Shown: positions 55,138 to 64,000, counted from the first letter of the stretch. The stretch is 64,000 nt of DNA from an uncultured Cellulomonas sp. (GCF_947494015.1 NZ_CANLTL010000003.1:186001-250000); one strand, 5' to 3'. The notes: a model not told the origin generated them from the sequence alone. Made by a program: numbers and translations.

Positions 55138-56085
55138 ATGCACGCGATCGGTGTGGACATCGGCGGGACGAAGATCGCGGCTGGGGTCGTGGACGCCGAG
55201 GGCAGGATCCTCGCGCAGACGCGCCGCGTGACCGAGCCCGACGACGCGGGCAGCATCGACCGGGCCGTGGCCGACGTGTACGCCGAGCTGTCCCGCGACC
55301 ACGAGGTCGGTGCGATCGGCGTCGCCGCGGCCGGCTTCGTCGACTCCGGGCGCTCGACCGTCCTGTTCGCGCCCAACATCGCCTGGCGCGACTACCCGTT
55401 GCGCGACCGGGTCCGCGCGCTGATCGACGACGACGACGTGCGCGTGGTGGTGGAGAACGACGCCAACGCGGCGGGCTGGGCGGAGTTCCGGTTCGGTGCC
55501 GGCCGCGACGTCGACGACATGCTCATGCTGACCGTCGGCACCGGCCTGGGAGGTGCGCTGATCGTCGACGGTCGCCTGGTCCGCGGGGCGTGGGGGGTCG
55601 CCGCCGAGGTGGGGCACATGCGCGTCGTGCCCGGGGGGCACTACTGCGGCTGCGGACACGAGGGGTGCTGGGAGCAGTACGCGTCCGGCAGCGCGCTCGT
55701 GCGGGACGCCCAGGCGGCCCTGGTCGTCGACCCAGAGCGCGGTGCGGCGCTGCTGGCGCTGGCCGGCGGCGACCCCGCGCACCTGACGGGACCGCAGGTC
55801 ACCGAGGCGGCGCAGGACGGCGACCCGCTCGCCGTCAGCCTGCTGGCCCAGCTGGGTCGCTGGCTCGGCGAGGGCTCGGCCTCGGTCGCCGCTCTGCTGG
55901 ACCCGGCCCTGGTCGTCATCGGCGGCGGCGTCGGGGCGGCGGGCAGCCTGCTGCTGGACCCTGCCCGGCAGGCCTTCGCCGACCAGCTCTCGGCCCGCGG
56001 TCACCGCCCCGAGGCGACGCTCACGCTCGCGTCCATGGGGAACGCCGCAGGCATCGTCGGCGCCGCCGACCTCGCACGGATCTGA
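55138..56085 (+). CDS. glk: ROK-family glucokinase
   Basis: A 315-residue sugar kinase of the ROK family. The ATP-binding DIGGTKIAAG (Asp7), the active-site VVENDANAAGWAEF, MLTVGTGLGGALIVDG, GHMRVVPGGHYCGCGHEGCWEQYASG (sugar histidine and three-cysteine zinc site) are present. It lacks an N-terminal DNA-binding domain, so it is an enzyme and not an XylR-type repressor. Glucose is the likely substrate; other hexoses are possible. AGAAGGACGG precedes the ATG. It heads a run of genes leading to phosphofructokinase. Confidence 0.92.
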   Translation: MHAIGVDIGGTKIAAGVVDAEGRILAQTRRVTEPDDAGSIDRAVADVYAELSRDHEVGAIGVAAAGFVDSGRSTVLFAPNIAWRDYPLRDRVRALIDDDDVRVVVENDANAAGWAEFRFGAGRDVDDMLMLTVGTGLGGALIVDGRLVRGAWGVAAEVGHMRVVPGGHYCGCGHEGCWEQYASGSALVRDAQAALVVDPERGAALLALAGGDPAHLTGPQVTEAAQDGDPLAVSLLAQLGRWLGEGSASVAALLDPALVVIGGGVGAAGSLLLDPARQAFADQLSARGHRPEATLTLASMGNAAGIVGAADLARI

Positions 56086-56111
56086 ACGGGACAGCGCCCG
56101 CGGCCCGGCGG

Positions 56112-56726
56112 TCAGACGACGGCGCCCGGCCCGCCGCCGTCGTCGCGCCGGTGCGGCATGCGCCACACCAGCAGGGCACAGCTGAGGACGAACACCACGC
56201 CGGCGGCCTGCAGCAGGACGGTCGGTGCGTCCCGCCAGGCGACCAGCACCACGAGCAGGGCGATCGGGATGCCCGCCGCGCCCAACCACGCCATCGTCAG
56301 CAGCGGGTCGCCGCCGAACACCGGGCCGGGGTCCGGGGGCACGAAGTGCTCGCGGTCGTCGATCTCGGACTCGGCGGCGTCGATGTCGTCCGTCCCGGCC
56401 CAGTCACGTCCGGTGAGCTCACGCTCGACGGGGCGTGCGGAGACCCACGGCGCGACCGGGTAGGTCACGGCCGCGCCGGCGCCCTCGTCCCGCGCGTCGA
56501 CGGCGCCGCGGTGGTCGGGGCCGGGGCCGGGGTCGGGAACCGGGTCGCGGCCGTCCGAGCCGGTCTGGGTCTCGGTGTCGGTGTCGGTGTCGGTGTCGCC
56601 CCGAGGGTCGACCGTGCCCAGCCGGCCCAGATCGGCGACGATCTCGGCCCAGCGCGCGGCCACCTCGTCGCCGGTGGGCTCCCTGCGGTCCGGCGCGTCC
56701 CCGGTGTCGTCGTGACGTGCGGCCAT
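56112..56726 (-). CDS. acidic two-helix membrane protein
   Basis: A 204-residue protein. A conserved-looking start (EVAARWAEIVADLGRLGTVDPRGD) leads to a short DTDTDTDTET tract made of repeated codon pairs, then an acidic region (DDIDAAESEIDDREHFVPPDPGP). Two membrane helices (about 147-166 and 170-189) precede a basic end. The ATG at 56726 follows TAGAGT (56734-56739) by seven bases, so I prefer it to the upstream ATG at 56735. Similar proteins occur in Micrococcales, but function is unknown. Confidence 0.75.
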   Translation of the reverse strand: MAARHDDTGDAPDRREPTGDEVAARWAEIVADLGRLGTVDPRGDTDTDTDTETQTGSDGRDPVPDPGPGPDHRGAVDARDEGAGAAVTYPVAPWVSARPVERELTGRDWAGTDDIDAAESEIDDREHFVPPDPGPVFGGDPLLTMAWLGAAGIPIALLVVLVAWRDAPTVLLQAAGVVFVLSCALLVWRMPHRRDDGGGPGAVV

Positions 56727-56794
56727 GGGCAGCACTCTAGAGTCGTACGGATGCTGCGCGTGGGTCGCGCGGGCGCAGTAGCGGAGGTGGCGCG

Positions 56795-57592
56795 TTGTTC
56801 TACTGGTTCATGAAGCGGGTGATGGTGGGGCCGCTGCTCCGCCTGGTGTACCGCCCGTGGGTGCGTGGACTGGAGAACGTCCCGACCGACGGCCCCGCGA
56901 TCCTGGCCAGCAACCACCTCGCGGTGATCGACTCGTTCTTCCTGCCGCTCGTGCTCCCGCGCGAGATCGTCTTCATCGGCAAGTCCGAGTACTTCCAGGG
57001 TGCGGGTCTCAAGGGGCGGCTGACCGCACGGTTCATGCGCGGTGTCGGCACCATCCCGGTCGACCGGGGCGGCGGCAAGGCGAGCGAGGCGGCCCTGCGC
57101 ACCGGACTGCGCCGGCTCAAGGACGGGGGCCTGTTCGGGATCTACCCCGAGGGCACCCGCAGCCCGGACGGACGCCTGTACCGCGGCAAGACCGGGGTGG
57201 CGCGGCTGGCGATCGAGTCGGGCGCACCCGTCATCCCGGTGGCCATGGTGGACACCAACGTCGCCCAGCCGATCGGCAAGCGGATCCCCAAGGTCATGCG
57301 GATCGGCATCGTGATCGGGGAGCCGCTCGACTTCAGCCGGTACCGGGGGATGGAGAGCGACCGCTTCATCCTGCGCTCGGTCACGGACGAGATCATGTAC
57401 GCGCTGATGAGCCTGTCCGGTCAGGAGTACGTCGACGTGTACGCGGCCACCCAGAAGGCCCGGATCGCGTCGGGCCACGCCGGTCCGGGGGAGTCGGGTG
57501 CCACCCCGGTGACCGCGCCCGGCGGCCGTCCGGCGCCCGAGGTCCACGTTCCGGTCCCGCCCGAGGACGACTCCGCGCCGTCAGTAGGATGA
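56795..57592 (+). CDS. 1-acyl-sn-glycerol-3-phosphate acyltransferase
   Basis: A 265-residue PlsC-type acyltransferase of membrane phospholipid synthesis. The catalytic NHLAVID (H41, D46; the H-x4-D motif), FIGKSEYF, GTIPVDRGGG, and substrate-binding YPEGTRSPDG (117-126) are all visible. It starts on TTG, selected because GGAGGT is seven bases upstream and the frame has no better start. The C-terminal 50 residues are Pro/Gly-rich and variable. The position between glucokinase and phosphofructokinase genes is seen in other actinobacteria. Confidence 0.94.
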   Translation: MFYWFMKRVMVGPLLRLVYRPWVRGLENVPTDGPAILASNHLAVIDSFFLPLVLPREIVFIGKSEYFQGAGLKGRLTARFMRGVGTIPVDRGGGKASEAALRTGLRRLKDGGLFGIYPEGTRSPDGRLYRGKTGVARLAIESGAPVIPVAMVDTNVAQPIGKRIPKVMRIGIVIGEPLDFSRYRGMESDRFILRSVTDEIMYALMSLSGQEYVDVYAATQKARIASGHAGPGESGATPVTAPGGRPAPEVHVPVPPEDDSAPSVG

Positions 57593-57697
57593 CCGGGTCG
57601 CCCGTGCGGTGACCCCCGGCCCTCGCCCGGTACGGCCACGTCGCCGGATCGGTGCGCACAGGGCCGCCCGGTGCAGATCTACGAAGGGTGCTGTCTC

Positions 57698-58915
57698 ATG
57701 TCGGTCCGTCGCGTCGCTCTCCTGACCGCGGGTGGCTTCGCTCCGTGCCTGTCCTCCGCTGTCGGAGGCCTCATCGAGCGCTACACCGAGATCGCGCCGG
57801 AGGTCGAGATCATCGCCTACCAGCACGGCTACCACGGTCTCCTGACGGGCAACACCCTGGTCGTCGACGACGAGACCCGCGCCAAGGCCGGGATCCTGCA
57901 CCGGTTCGGCGGCTCGCCGATCGGCAACTCGCGCGTCAAGCTGACCAACGCGGCGGACCTCGTCCGGCGCGGCCTCGTCGAGGACGGGCAGGACCCGCTG
58001 AAGGTCGCGGCCGACCGTCTCAAGGCCGACGGCGTCGACGTCCTGCACACCATCGGCGGTGACGACACGAACACCACGGCGGCGGACCTCGCCGCGTACC
58101 TGCACGAGAACGGCTACGAGCTGACCGTGGTCGGCCTGCCCAAGACGATCGACAACGACGTCGTGCCGATCAAGCAGTCGCTCGGTGCCTGGACCGCCGC
58201 CGAGGAGGCGGCCGGGTTCGCCCGCAACGTCATCGGCGAGCACCGCTCGGGCCCGCGCATGCTCATCGTGCACGAGGTCATGGGGCGGCACTGCGGCTGG
58301 CTGACCGCCGCCGCGGCCGCGGAGTACCGCAGGTGGCTGGACACCCAGGAGTGGGTGCCCGGCATCGGCCTGACGCGCGAGCGCTGGGACATCCACGCCG
58401 TCTTCCTCCCGGAGCTGACGCTCGACATCGAGGCCGAGGCGCAGCGGCTGCGGGGCGTCATGGACGAGGTCGGCAACGTCAACATCTTCCTGTCCGAGGG
58501 CGCCGGCATGCACGAGATCGTCGAGCAGCTCGAGTCCTCCGGCGAGGAGGTCCCGAGGGACCCGTTCGGCCACGTCCGCCTGGACACCATCAACCCCGGG
58601 CAGTGGTTCGCCAAGCAGTTCGCCGAGAAGCTGGGCGCGGAGAAGGTCATGGTGCAGAAGAGCGGCTACTACTCGCGGGCCGCCGCCGCGAACGCCGAGG
58701 ACCTGCGCCTGATCAAGTCGATGACCGACCTCGCGGTGGAGTGTGCGCTGCGCGGCGAGTCCGGCGTCATCGGCCACGACGAGGAGGACGGCGACCGCCT
58801 GAAGGCGATCGCGTTCCCGCGGATCGCCGGCGGCAAGGCGTTCGACGTCTCGCAGGACTGGTTCGGCGCGCTGCTGGACGGGATCGGCCAGCGGCTCGTC
58901 CCGGTGACGTCATGA
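57698..58915 (+). CDS. 6-phosphofructokinase, pyrophosphate-dependent type
   Basis: A 405-residue phosphofructokinase. The nucleotide-site motif is GGDDTN (120-125), with Asp where ATP-dependent enzymes have Gly (GGDGS), and the catalytic loop is PKTIDND (148-154) with Lys. Both are the accepted signature of pyrophosphate-dependent enzymes, which act reversibly in glycolysis. VHEVMGRHCGWL and SGYYSRAAAAN follow. AAGGGTG precedes the ATG at 57698. The stop overlaps the DAHP synthase start (ATGA at 58912), coupling glycolysis and the shikimate pathway. Cofactor use is inferred. Confidence 0.92.
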   Translation: MSVRRVALLTAGGFAPCLSSAVGGLIERYTEIAPEVEIIAYQHGYHGLLTGNTLVVDDETRAKAGILHRFGGSPIGNSRVKLTNAADLVRRGLVEDGQDPLKVAADRLKADGVDVLHTIGGDDTNTTAADLAAYLHENGYELTVVGLPKTIDNDVVPIKQSLGAWTAAEEAAGFARNVIGEHRSGPRMLIVHEVMGRHCGWLTAAAAAEYRRWLDTQEWVPGIGLTRERWDIHAVFLPELTLDIEAEAQRLRGVMDEVGNVNIFLSEGAGMHEIVEQLESSGEEVPRDPFGHVRLDTINPGQWFAKQFAEKLGAEKVMVQKSGYYSRAAAANAEDLRLIKSMTDLAVECALRGESGVIGHDEEDGDRLKAIAFPRIAGGKAFDVSQDWFGALLDGIGQRLVPVTS

Positions 58916-60288
58916 TCTTCCCGCAGGCGGACGTCGCCGACGTCGTGCCGGACCCCTCGGTCCTGGCCGGGCTGGACCACTGGCGCACGCTGCCGGTCGC
59001 GCAGCAGCCGACCTGGCCCGACCCCGAGCACGTCGCGCAGGTCGGGGAGCGCCTGACCGCGCTGCCGCCGCTCGTGTTCGCGGGTGAGGCCGACGTCCTC
59101 AAGAGCCGGCTCGCGGCCGCCGCGCGGGGGGAGGCGTTCCTGCTCCAGGGCGGTGACTGCGCGGAGACCTTCGCCGAGGCCACGGCGGACAACATCCGCA
59201 ACAAGATCAAGACGATCCTGCAGATGGCCGTCGTCCTGACGTACGGCGCCAGCCTGCCGGTGATCAAGATGGGGCGGATGGCCGGGCAGTACGCCAAGCC
59301 GCGCAGCGCGAACTCCGAGACGCGCGACGACGTCACGCTGCCGGCCTACCGCGGGGACATCATCAACGGGCACGCCTTCACGCCCGAGGCGCGCGTGCCG
59401 GATCCCGAGCGACTGCTGCAGGCGTACCACACGAGCGCCGCGACGCTGAACCTGCTGCGCGCCTTCACGACCGGGGGGTTCGCCGACCTGCGCCGCGTGC
59501 ACGAGTGGAACCGCGGCTTCATGGCCAACCCGGCGTACGCCCGCTACGAGGAGACCGCGGCGGAGATCGACCGCGCCATCCGGTTCATGGCGGCGTGCGG
59601 CGCGGACTTCGACGCGCTGCGCACGGTCGAGTTCTTCTCCAGCCACGAGGCGCTGCTCCTGGACTACGAGCGGCCGCTGACGCGGATCGACTCGCGGACC
59701 GGGCTGCCGTACGACTGCTCGGCCCACTTCCTGTGGATCGGGGAGCGCACCCGTCAGGTGGACGGTGCCCACGTCGACTTCCTGTCCCGGGTGCGCAACC
59801 CGGTCGGTGTCAAGCTGGGACCCACGACGACGCCCGACGACGCCTTGGGCCTGATGGACCGGCTGAACCCGGCCGGCGAGCCGGGACGGCTGACGTTCAT
59901 CACCCGCATGGGCGCCGGCACCGTGCGCGACGCGCTGCCGTCCCTCGTGGAGAAGGTCACCGCGCACGGGTCGCCGGTCACCTGGGTGTGCGACCCGATG
60001 CACGGCAACACGATCACGTCCGCGAGCGGGTACAAGACCCGCCGGCTCAGCGACGTGCTCGACGAGGTCCGGGGCTTCTTCGAGGTGCACCGCGGGCTGG
60101 GCACGGTCCCGGGTGGCCTGCACATCGAGCTGACCGGCGACGACGTCACCGAGGTGCTCGGCGGCAGCGAGGAGATCGACGACGCCGGCCTGGCCCGGCG
60201 CTACGAGACCCTCGTGGACCCGCGCCTGAACCACCAGCAGTCGCTGGAGATGGCGTTCGGGGTCGTGCAGCTCATGCGCGGTCACTGA
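58912..60288 (+). CDS. aroG: class II DAHP synthase
   Basis: A 458-residue enzyme that condenses phosphoenolpyruvate and erythrose 4-phosphate, the first step of aromatic synthesis. Class II hallmarks are LLQGGDCAETF (metal cysteine), IKMGRMAGQYAKPRS, EFFSSHEALLLDYE, HFLWIGERT, GVKLGPTT, FITRMGAG, and WVCDPMHGNT. The length matches the plant-like/actinobacterial class. The ATG overlaps the phosphofructokinase stop. A hairpin follows the stop. Confidence 0.96.
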   Translation: MIFPQADVADVVPDPSVLAGLDHWRTLPVAQQPTWPDPEHVAQVGERLTALPPLVFAGEADVLKSRLAAAARGEAFLLQGGDCAETFAEATADNIRNKIKTILQMAVVLTYGASLPVIKMGRMAGQYAKPRSANSETRDDVTLPAYRGDIINGHAFTPEARVPDPERLLQAYHTSAATLNLLRAFTTGGFADLRRVHEWNRGFMANPAYARYEETAAEIDRAIRFMAACGADFDALRTVEFFSSHEALLLDYERPLTRIDSRTGLPYDCSAHFLWIGERTRQVDGAHVDFLSRVRNPVGVKLGPTTTPDDALGLMDRLNPAGEPGRLTFITRMGAGTVRDALPSLVEKVTAHGSPVTWVCDPMHGNTITSASGYKTRRLSDVLDEVRGFFEVHRGLGTVPGGLHIELTGDDVTEVLGGSEEIDDAGLARRYETLVDPRLNHQQSLEMAFGVVQLMRGH

Positions 60289-60303
60289 CCGTCGGCACCT
60301 GAC

Positions 60304-60338
60304 CGGCGGGCCGCCTCCTTCCCGGGGGTGGCCCGCCG
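60304..60338. terminator. terminator between convergent aroG and pknB-type genes
   Basis: A 9-bp perfect stem (60304-60312 with 60330-60338) with a 17-base loop begins 16 bases after the aroG stop and lies 19 bases past the convergent kinase stop. Confidence 0.7.
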
Positions 60339-60356
60339 TCGCGCGGTCCGGGCGGC

Positions 60357-62345
60357 CTAGACGACCGTGAGCCGGATGGTGGTGCCCCGCGGCACCCGGT
60401 CGCCGCCCTCGACGCTCTGCTGGCGGACCGTGCCGAAGAACCCGCCCAGGACGTTCTCCCGGCTGGGTACGAACCCGAGCGCGGTCAGCCGCTCGGCCGC
60501 GGCCGCGTACTGCTCGCCCACCACGTCCGGCACCTCGATGAGCTCGGGCCCGAGCGAGACGACCACCGTCACGACGTCGCCGCGCCGGCCGGCCGTGCCC
60601 TGCACCGGGCTCTGCTCGATCACCGACCCGGCCGGGACGGTGTCGCTGTAGGCCTCGGTCACCTCGACGGCGAGTCCCTCGGACTCGAGGTCCTCGGTCG
60701 CCTGATCCCGGGTGGCCCCGATGACCTGCGGGATGGTGACCGGCGCGGGCCCCCGCGACACCGTGAGCACCACCTCGTCGCCCTTGGGCAGCTCGGTCCC
60801 GCCCTCGGGGGAGACGGCCATCACGGCACCCTCGGGGACGTCGTCGTCGTAGACGGCCTGCGTCTCGCCCAGCACGAGCCCGGCGGTCTGCAGCGCCTCC
60901 TGCGCCGCCTCCGACGTGGCCCCGACCAGGTCCGCCGGCACGGTGGTCATCTCCGGGCCGCGGGACACGGTGATCTCGACCGTGCCGTCGCGGCGGACGG
61001 CCGCACCCGGGTCCGGAGCCGACGCGATGACCGTGCCGGCCGCCTCCTCGTCGAAGGCCTCCACGGCGTCGACCTCGAGGCCGGCCGCCGTGAGCTCCTC
61101 GGTCGCCGCCGCCTGCTCCTCGCCCACGACGTCGGGCACGGTGGTGAACGCACCAGGCCCGAGGGTGACGAACCACCAGCCACCGGCGGTCACGAGCGCG
61201 ACCACGAGGGCGAGGACGAGCGCCCAGACCAGTCGCCGGCGGCGGCGGGCGGGAGCTGTCGCGCGGCGGTCGTCGGCGGCGCGCTCCTGCTCGGTGCGGA
61301 CCCCGGCGCCGATGGGCAGCGCCACCGTCGAGCCGTGGTCGTCGACGTCGATCCGTGCCGTCGCCCCGGTGCGGGGACGACGGTCGTCCCCCGGTCCGGC
61401 CTGCTCGGCCGGCTGGGCCTCGGGATCGACGGTCGCCGGGTGCAGGGTGATGGTGGGGGCGACGTCGGCGCGCCGGCCCAAGGTCGCCTCGTCGAGCGAG
61501 GTGCGGGTGCGCCGGACCAGGGCGAGCGCCGCGCCCGCGTCGGCGGGCCGGTCGTCCGGCTCGCGTGCCGCGAGGGCGGCGACGAGCTCGTCGACCTCCT
61601 GCGGCAGCCAGTCCACCGCGCGCGACGGCGCGGGGATGTCGGAGTTGACGTGCTGGAACGCGACCTGGATCGGCGTCTCGCCGGTGAACGGCTGCCGGCC
61701 GGTGATCATCTCGTAGAGCAGGATGCCCGCCGCGTACACGTCGGTACGGGTGTCGGACAGCCCGCGGGAGACGAGCTCGGGCCCGAGGTACGCGACGGTC
61801 CCGAGCACGGTGCCGGTGGTCGTCGACGTCACCTCGGTGACCGCTCGAGCCAGGCCGAAGTCGGTGAGCTTGACCCGCCCGTCCGACGCGAGCAGCACGT
61901 TCTCGGGCTTGACGTCGCGGTGCACCAGCCCGGACCGGTGCGCCGCGGCGAGCGCGTCCAGGACGGACTCCAGCACCGCGAACGACTCCCCGACGGACAG
62001 CGAACCGCGCTCGCCCAGGTGCCGGCGCAGGTTCGTGCCGTCGACGTACTCCATCGTCAGGTAGCTCGTGTCGCCGTCGATGCCCTGGTCGTAGACGCCG
62101 ACCAGCCCCGGGTGGGTCAGGCGTGCAGCCGCGCGTGCCTCCCGCCGGAACCGGGCCACGAAAGCCGTCCCGCTGGCTCCCTCGGCCAGGTGGGGATGCA
62201 TGACCTTGAGCGCGACCTCGCGGTCCAGCCGCCGGTCGACGGCCAGGTAGACGGTGGCCATGCCGCCACGCGCGATGCGGGAGACGACCTCGTAGCGCCC
62301 GTCGACCAGGTGGCCGACCAGGGGATCGCTGATGGTGGTTCCCAC
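60357..62345 (-). CDS. pknB: Ser/Thr protein kinase with four PASTA domains
   Basis: A transmembrane kinase of about 662 residues. The cytoplasmic kinase is complete: RGGMATVYLA loop, Lys47 in VALKVM, HRDVKPENVL (Asp144), TDFGLA (Asp162), and GTVAYLGPE. A linker rich in acidic residues and Thr leads to one membrane helix (about 372-394) and four PASTA repeats (401-662), which bind peptidoglycan fragments. Kinases of this type (PknB, Stk1) regulate cell-wall growth. The GTG at 62345 is favoured because TAGGAT (62353-62358) lies seven bases before it; the in-frame ATG at 62354 overlaps that box. Confidence 0.95.
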   Translation of the reverse strand: MGTTISDPLVGHLVDGRYEVVSRIARGGMATVYLAVDRRLDREVALKVMHPHLAEGASGTAFVARFRREARAAARLTHPGLVGVYDQGIDGDTSYLTMEYVDGTNLRRHLGERGSLSVGESFAVLESVLDALAAAHRSGLVHRDVKPENVLLASDGRVKLTDFGLARAVTEVTSTTTGTVLGTVAYLGPELVSRGLSDTRTDVYAAGILLYEMITGRQPFTGETPIQVAFQHVNSDIPAPSRAVDWLPQEVDELVAALAAREPDDRPADAGAALALVRRTRTSLDEATLGRRADVAPTITLHPATVDPEAQPAEQAGPGDDRRPRTGATARIDVDDHGSTVALPIGAGVRTEQERAADDRRATAPARRRRRLVWALVLALVVALVTAGGWWFVTLGPGAFTTVPDVVGEEQAAATEELTAAGLEVDAVEAFDEEAAGTVIASAPDPGAAVRRDGTVEITVSRGPEMTTVPADLVGATSEAAQEALQTAGLVLGETQAVYDDDVPEGAVMAVSPEGGTELPKGDEVVLTVSRGPAPVTIPQVIGATRDQATEDLESEGLAVEVTEAYSDTVPAGSVIEQSPVQGTAGRRGDVVTVVVSLGPELIEVPDVVGEQYAAAAERLTALGFVPSRENVLGGFFGTVRQQSVEGGDRVPRGTTIRLTVV

Positions 62346-62352
62346 GGGCGTC

Positions 62353-62358
62353 ATCCTA
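62353..62358 (-). promoter_or_regulatory. pknB: -10 box of the PASTA kinase gene
   Basis: TAGGAT, seven bases, then GTG at 62345. The ATG at 62354 overlaps the box, which makes it an unlikely start. Confidence 0.5.
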
Positions 62359-62395
62359 CGGGCGACCGTCCCGCGGACCCGTCACGGCGCGTCGG

Positions 62396-63787
62396 TCAGC
62401 GGAAGCGGCTCATGTGCGTCTGGACGCTCGCGACGTACCGACGGGTGTCGGCGAACATGCCGTTGCGCTTGACGGAGGACGCGCCCTGGTAGTAGCCGGC
62501 GATGGCCGACGGCAGGTCCGGGCTGATCCGCAGGAGCTGGCGCAGGATGGCCACGCCCGCGGTGACGTTGTCGTCCGGGTCGAGCAGGTTGAGCTGGCGA
62601 CCCACGAGGTCGCTGGCCCACACGCCCGAGGACGGGATCACCTGCATCGTGCCGATCGCGTTGGCGGGTGAGACGGCGGTCTGGTTGAAGCCCGACTCCT
62701 GGAACGCGACCGCCTGCGCGAGCGCCGGGTCCACGCCCATCGCACGCGCCGTCTCGACGACCTTGGACTGCATGGCGGCCTTCGACGGCACGCCCATGGC
62801 CAGCAGGCTGGCCTTGTTGGCGTTCGCCGAGGCGACGACCGAGTCCGCGTAGGTCCGTCCGGCGAAGGTGTTGCCGACGAGCTGGGTGGCGGGCGCCGGA
62901 GCGGAGGCGGAGGCGGTCGCTCCCGGGACGGTGAGCCGCTGGCCGATGCGGATGGTGGCGCGGGCGTCCAGGCCGTTGGCGGCGACGACGGCGGCGACGG
63001 TGGTGCCGTGCTTGCGGGCGATGCCCGAGACGGTGTCACCCGGGACGACGGTGTAGCCGGCCGCCGCGGCCGGAGCCGGGGCTGCGGCCGGCGCGGGCGC
63101 GGCGGTGCCGGGGATGGTGAGCCGCTGGCCGATGCGGATGAGCGCCCGGGCGTCCAGGCCGTTGGCGGCGACGACGGCGGCGACGGTGGTGCCGTGCTTG
63201 CGGGCGATGCCCGAGACGGTGTCACCCGGGACCACGGTGTAGCCGGCTGCCGCTGCCGGGGCCGCTGTCGGGGCGGGGGCGGCGGTGCCGGCGGCGCCGG
63301 GGATGGTCAGCTGCTGGCCGATGCGAATGAGCGCCCGGGCGTCCAGGCCGTTGGCGGCGACGACGGCGGCCACGGTCGTGCCGTGCCGGTGCGCGATGGC
63401 CGAGACGGTGTCACCCGACCGGACGGTGTAGCCGACCGGTGCGGCGGCCGCGGGCGCCGCGGCGGCCGCCGACGGGATGGTCAGGGTCTGACCGATCCGG
63501 ATCCCGGCACTGCTGGGCAGGTTGTTCGCCCGGGTGATCGCCCCGACCGAGCTGCCCGTGCGCAGGGCGATGTGCGACACCGTGTCGCCCGAGCGAACCG
63601 TGTACTGCTCGTCCGCGTGCGCGGTGCCGGCGCCGGTGACGGACGCGACCGCCAGCGCGAGCGTCGCACCGGTACCCGCCGTCACCCGCCGGCGGGCCGA
63701 CCGCGAGAGGCCGCCGACATCCGTGGCGCTCGGCCGGTCGGCCGAGCGCGGGGTCGCGTCCTGGCGGGCGGTGGCGGGCTGCGTCAT
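62396..63787 (-). CDS. secreted LysM and lytic transglycosylase protein
   Basis: A 463-residue exported cell-wall protein. A long signal region (up to about 59, GTAHADEQ) is followed by four LysM domains, each YTVxxGDTVSxIAxxxG...IRIGQxLTIP, joined by Ala/Pro linkers; repeats two to four are nearly identical in DNA. The C-terminal SLT-like domain contains AFQESGFNQTAVSPANAIGTMQVIP, with the catalytic Glu. It should bind peptidoglycan and cleave the glycan. It lies 38 bases upstream of the PASTA kinase start on the same strand. AGGACCGAC precedes the ATG. Confidence 0.93.
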   Translation of the reverse strand: MTQPATARQDATPRSADRPSATDVGGLSRSARRRVTAGTGATLALAVASVTGAGTAHADEQYTVRSGDTVSHIALRTGSSVGAITRANNLPSSAGIRIGQTLTIPSAAAAAPAAAAPVGYTVRSGDTVSAIAHRHGTTVAAVVAANGLDARALIRIGQQLTIPGAAGTAAPAPTAAPAAAAGYTVVPGDTVSGIARKHGTTVAAVVAANGLDARALIRIGQRLTIPGTAAPAPAAAPAPAAAAGYTVVPGDTVSGIARKHGTTVAAVVAANGLDARATIRIGQRLTVPGATASASAPAPATQLVGNTFAGRTYADSVVASANANKASLLAMGVPSKAAMQSKVVETARAMGVDPALAQAVAFQESGFNQTAVSPANAIGTMQVIPSSGVWASDLVGRQLNLLDPDDNVTAGVAILRQLLRISPDLPSAIAGYYQGASSVKRNGMFADTRRYVASVQTHMSRFR

Positions 63788-64000
63788 GTCGGTCCTCGCG
63801 TGTGAGTGATGAGAAAACTGGGGCAGCAGTGACTGCTGTGACTGCTGGGACTGCGCTGAACGTATCGGAGGCCCAGGCGGGTGGAAAGCAGAGCCGGCGA
63901 ATTCCGACGGTGTGATTCACCCGGACGTCCGCAGCTCGCCGGTCGTGGACGCCCGGACGCCGGCCGGACGACCCGGGTACGGGGCCGGGCTGCGTACGCT
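63788..64000 (-). promoter_or_regulatory. upstream region of the LysM/transglycosylase gene
   Basis: No gene is seen. Reading toward the gene, the region holds a CAGCAGTGACTGCTG inverted repeat (63825-63839), adjoining partial repeats of the same TGACTGCTG unit, and a GGGTGAATC element (63913-63921). That element recalls part of a c-di-AMP riboswitch, but the rest of that motif is not present. Confidence 0.35.

Noticed and set aside
63788-64000. c-di-AMP (ydaO-type) riboswitch upstream of the LysM/transglycosylase gene
   Set aside because: Only a GGGTGAATC element matches. The other conserved segments and the expected stems are not visible in order, although the gene type would fit. A covariance-model search could overturn this.

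Overview
The window looks like a chromosomal segment of a very GC-rich actinobacterium. Frequent GTG and TTG starts, start/stop overlaps (GTGA, ATGA), a cytochrome bc1-aa3 branch with a diheme QcrC, a PASTA-domain kinase, a pyrophosphate-type phosphofructokinase and a GlnR-type operator before glnA all fit Micrococcales. The gene set suggests Cellulomonas or a close relative, but that is inference. No rRNA, tRNA or CRISPR array was seen.

Positions 1-12,400 are accessory in character. They hold the end of a GGDEF gene, a possible 31-residue ORF with its own strong terminator, a DUF305 membrane protein, a P19-like protein, and a coupled operon of an alpha/beta hydrolase with the TIGR02587 and TIGR02588 families. 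Next come a lipoprotein with an internally duplicated domain and a run of broken genes: a DUF6328-like gene, a truncated cydA and a frameshifted cydB. YrhK and GerMN genes follow, then a stretch of decayed recombinases. The tyrosine integrase remnant there has lost its catalytic tyrosine codon to a one-base deletion.

From glnA (12,423) onward the content is core metabolism: nitrogen assimilation (glnA, GlnR boxes), lipoate synthesis (lipB, lipA), a MarR/MMPL divergent pair sharing one palindromic operator, a Gfo/Idh/MocA oxidoreductase, a pseudokinase, lpdA-sucB, pepA, pyrD with small membrane-protein neighbours, an aldo/keto reductase, an M20 peptidase, glycerate kinase and erpA.

Positions 39,158-48,441 form a respiratory block. 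ctaC-ctaD-ctaF run rightward, and ctaE-qcrC-qcrA-qcrB run leftward. Between them lie sodA and an IS30-family transposase remnant. Together these encode the menaquinol-to-oxygen supercomplex, while the only cytochrome bd genes seen here are broken. Then follow a receiver-like gene coupled to trpD, a stand-alone RAM domain protein, a DEDDh exonuclease/GIY-YIG fusion, a long-chain acyl-CoA ligase, a ROK glucokinase, an acyltransferase, and a PPi-type phosphofructokinase coupled to a class II DAHP synthase. The window ends with a PASTA kinase and a LysM/transglycosylase protein.

A recurrent feature is a TANNNT box 6-8 bases before the start codon with no Shine-Dalgarno sequence, which predicts leaderless mRNAs for about sixteen genes. 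I used it to choose several starts.
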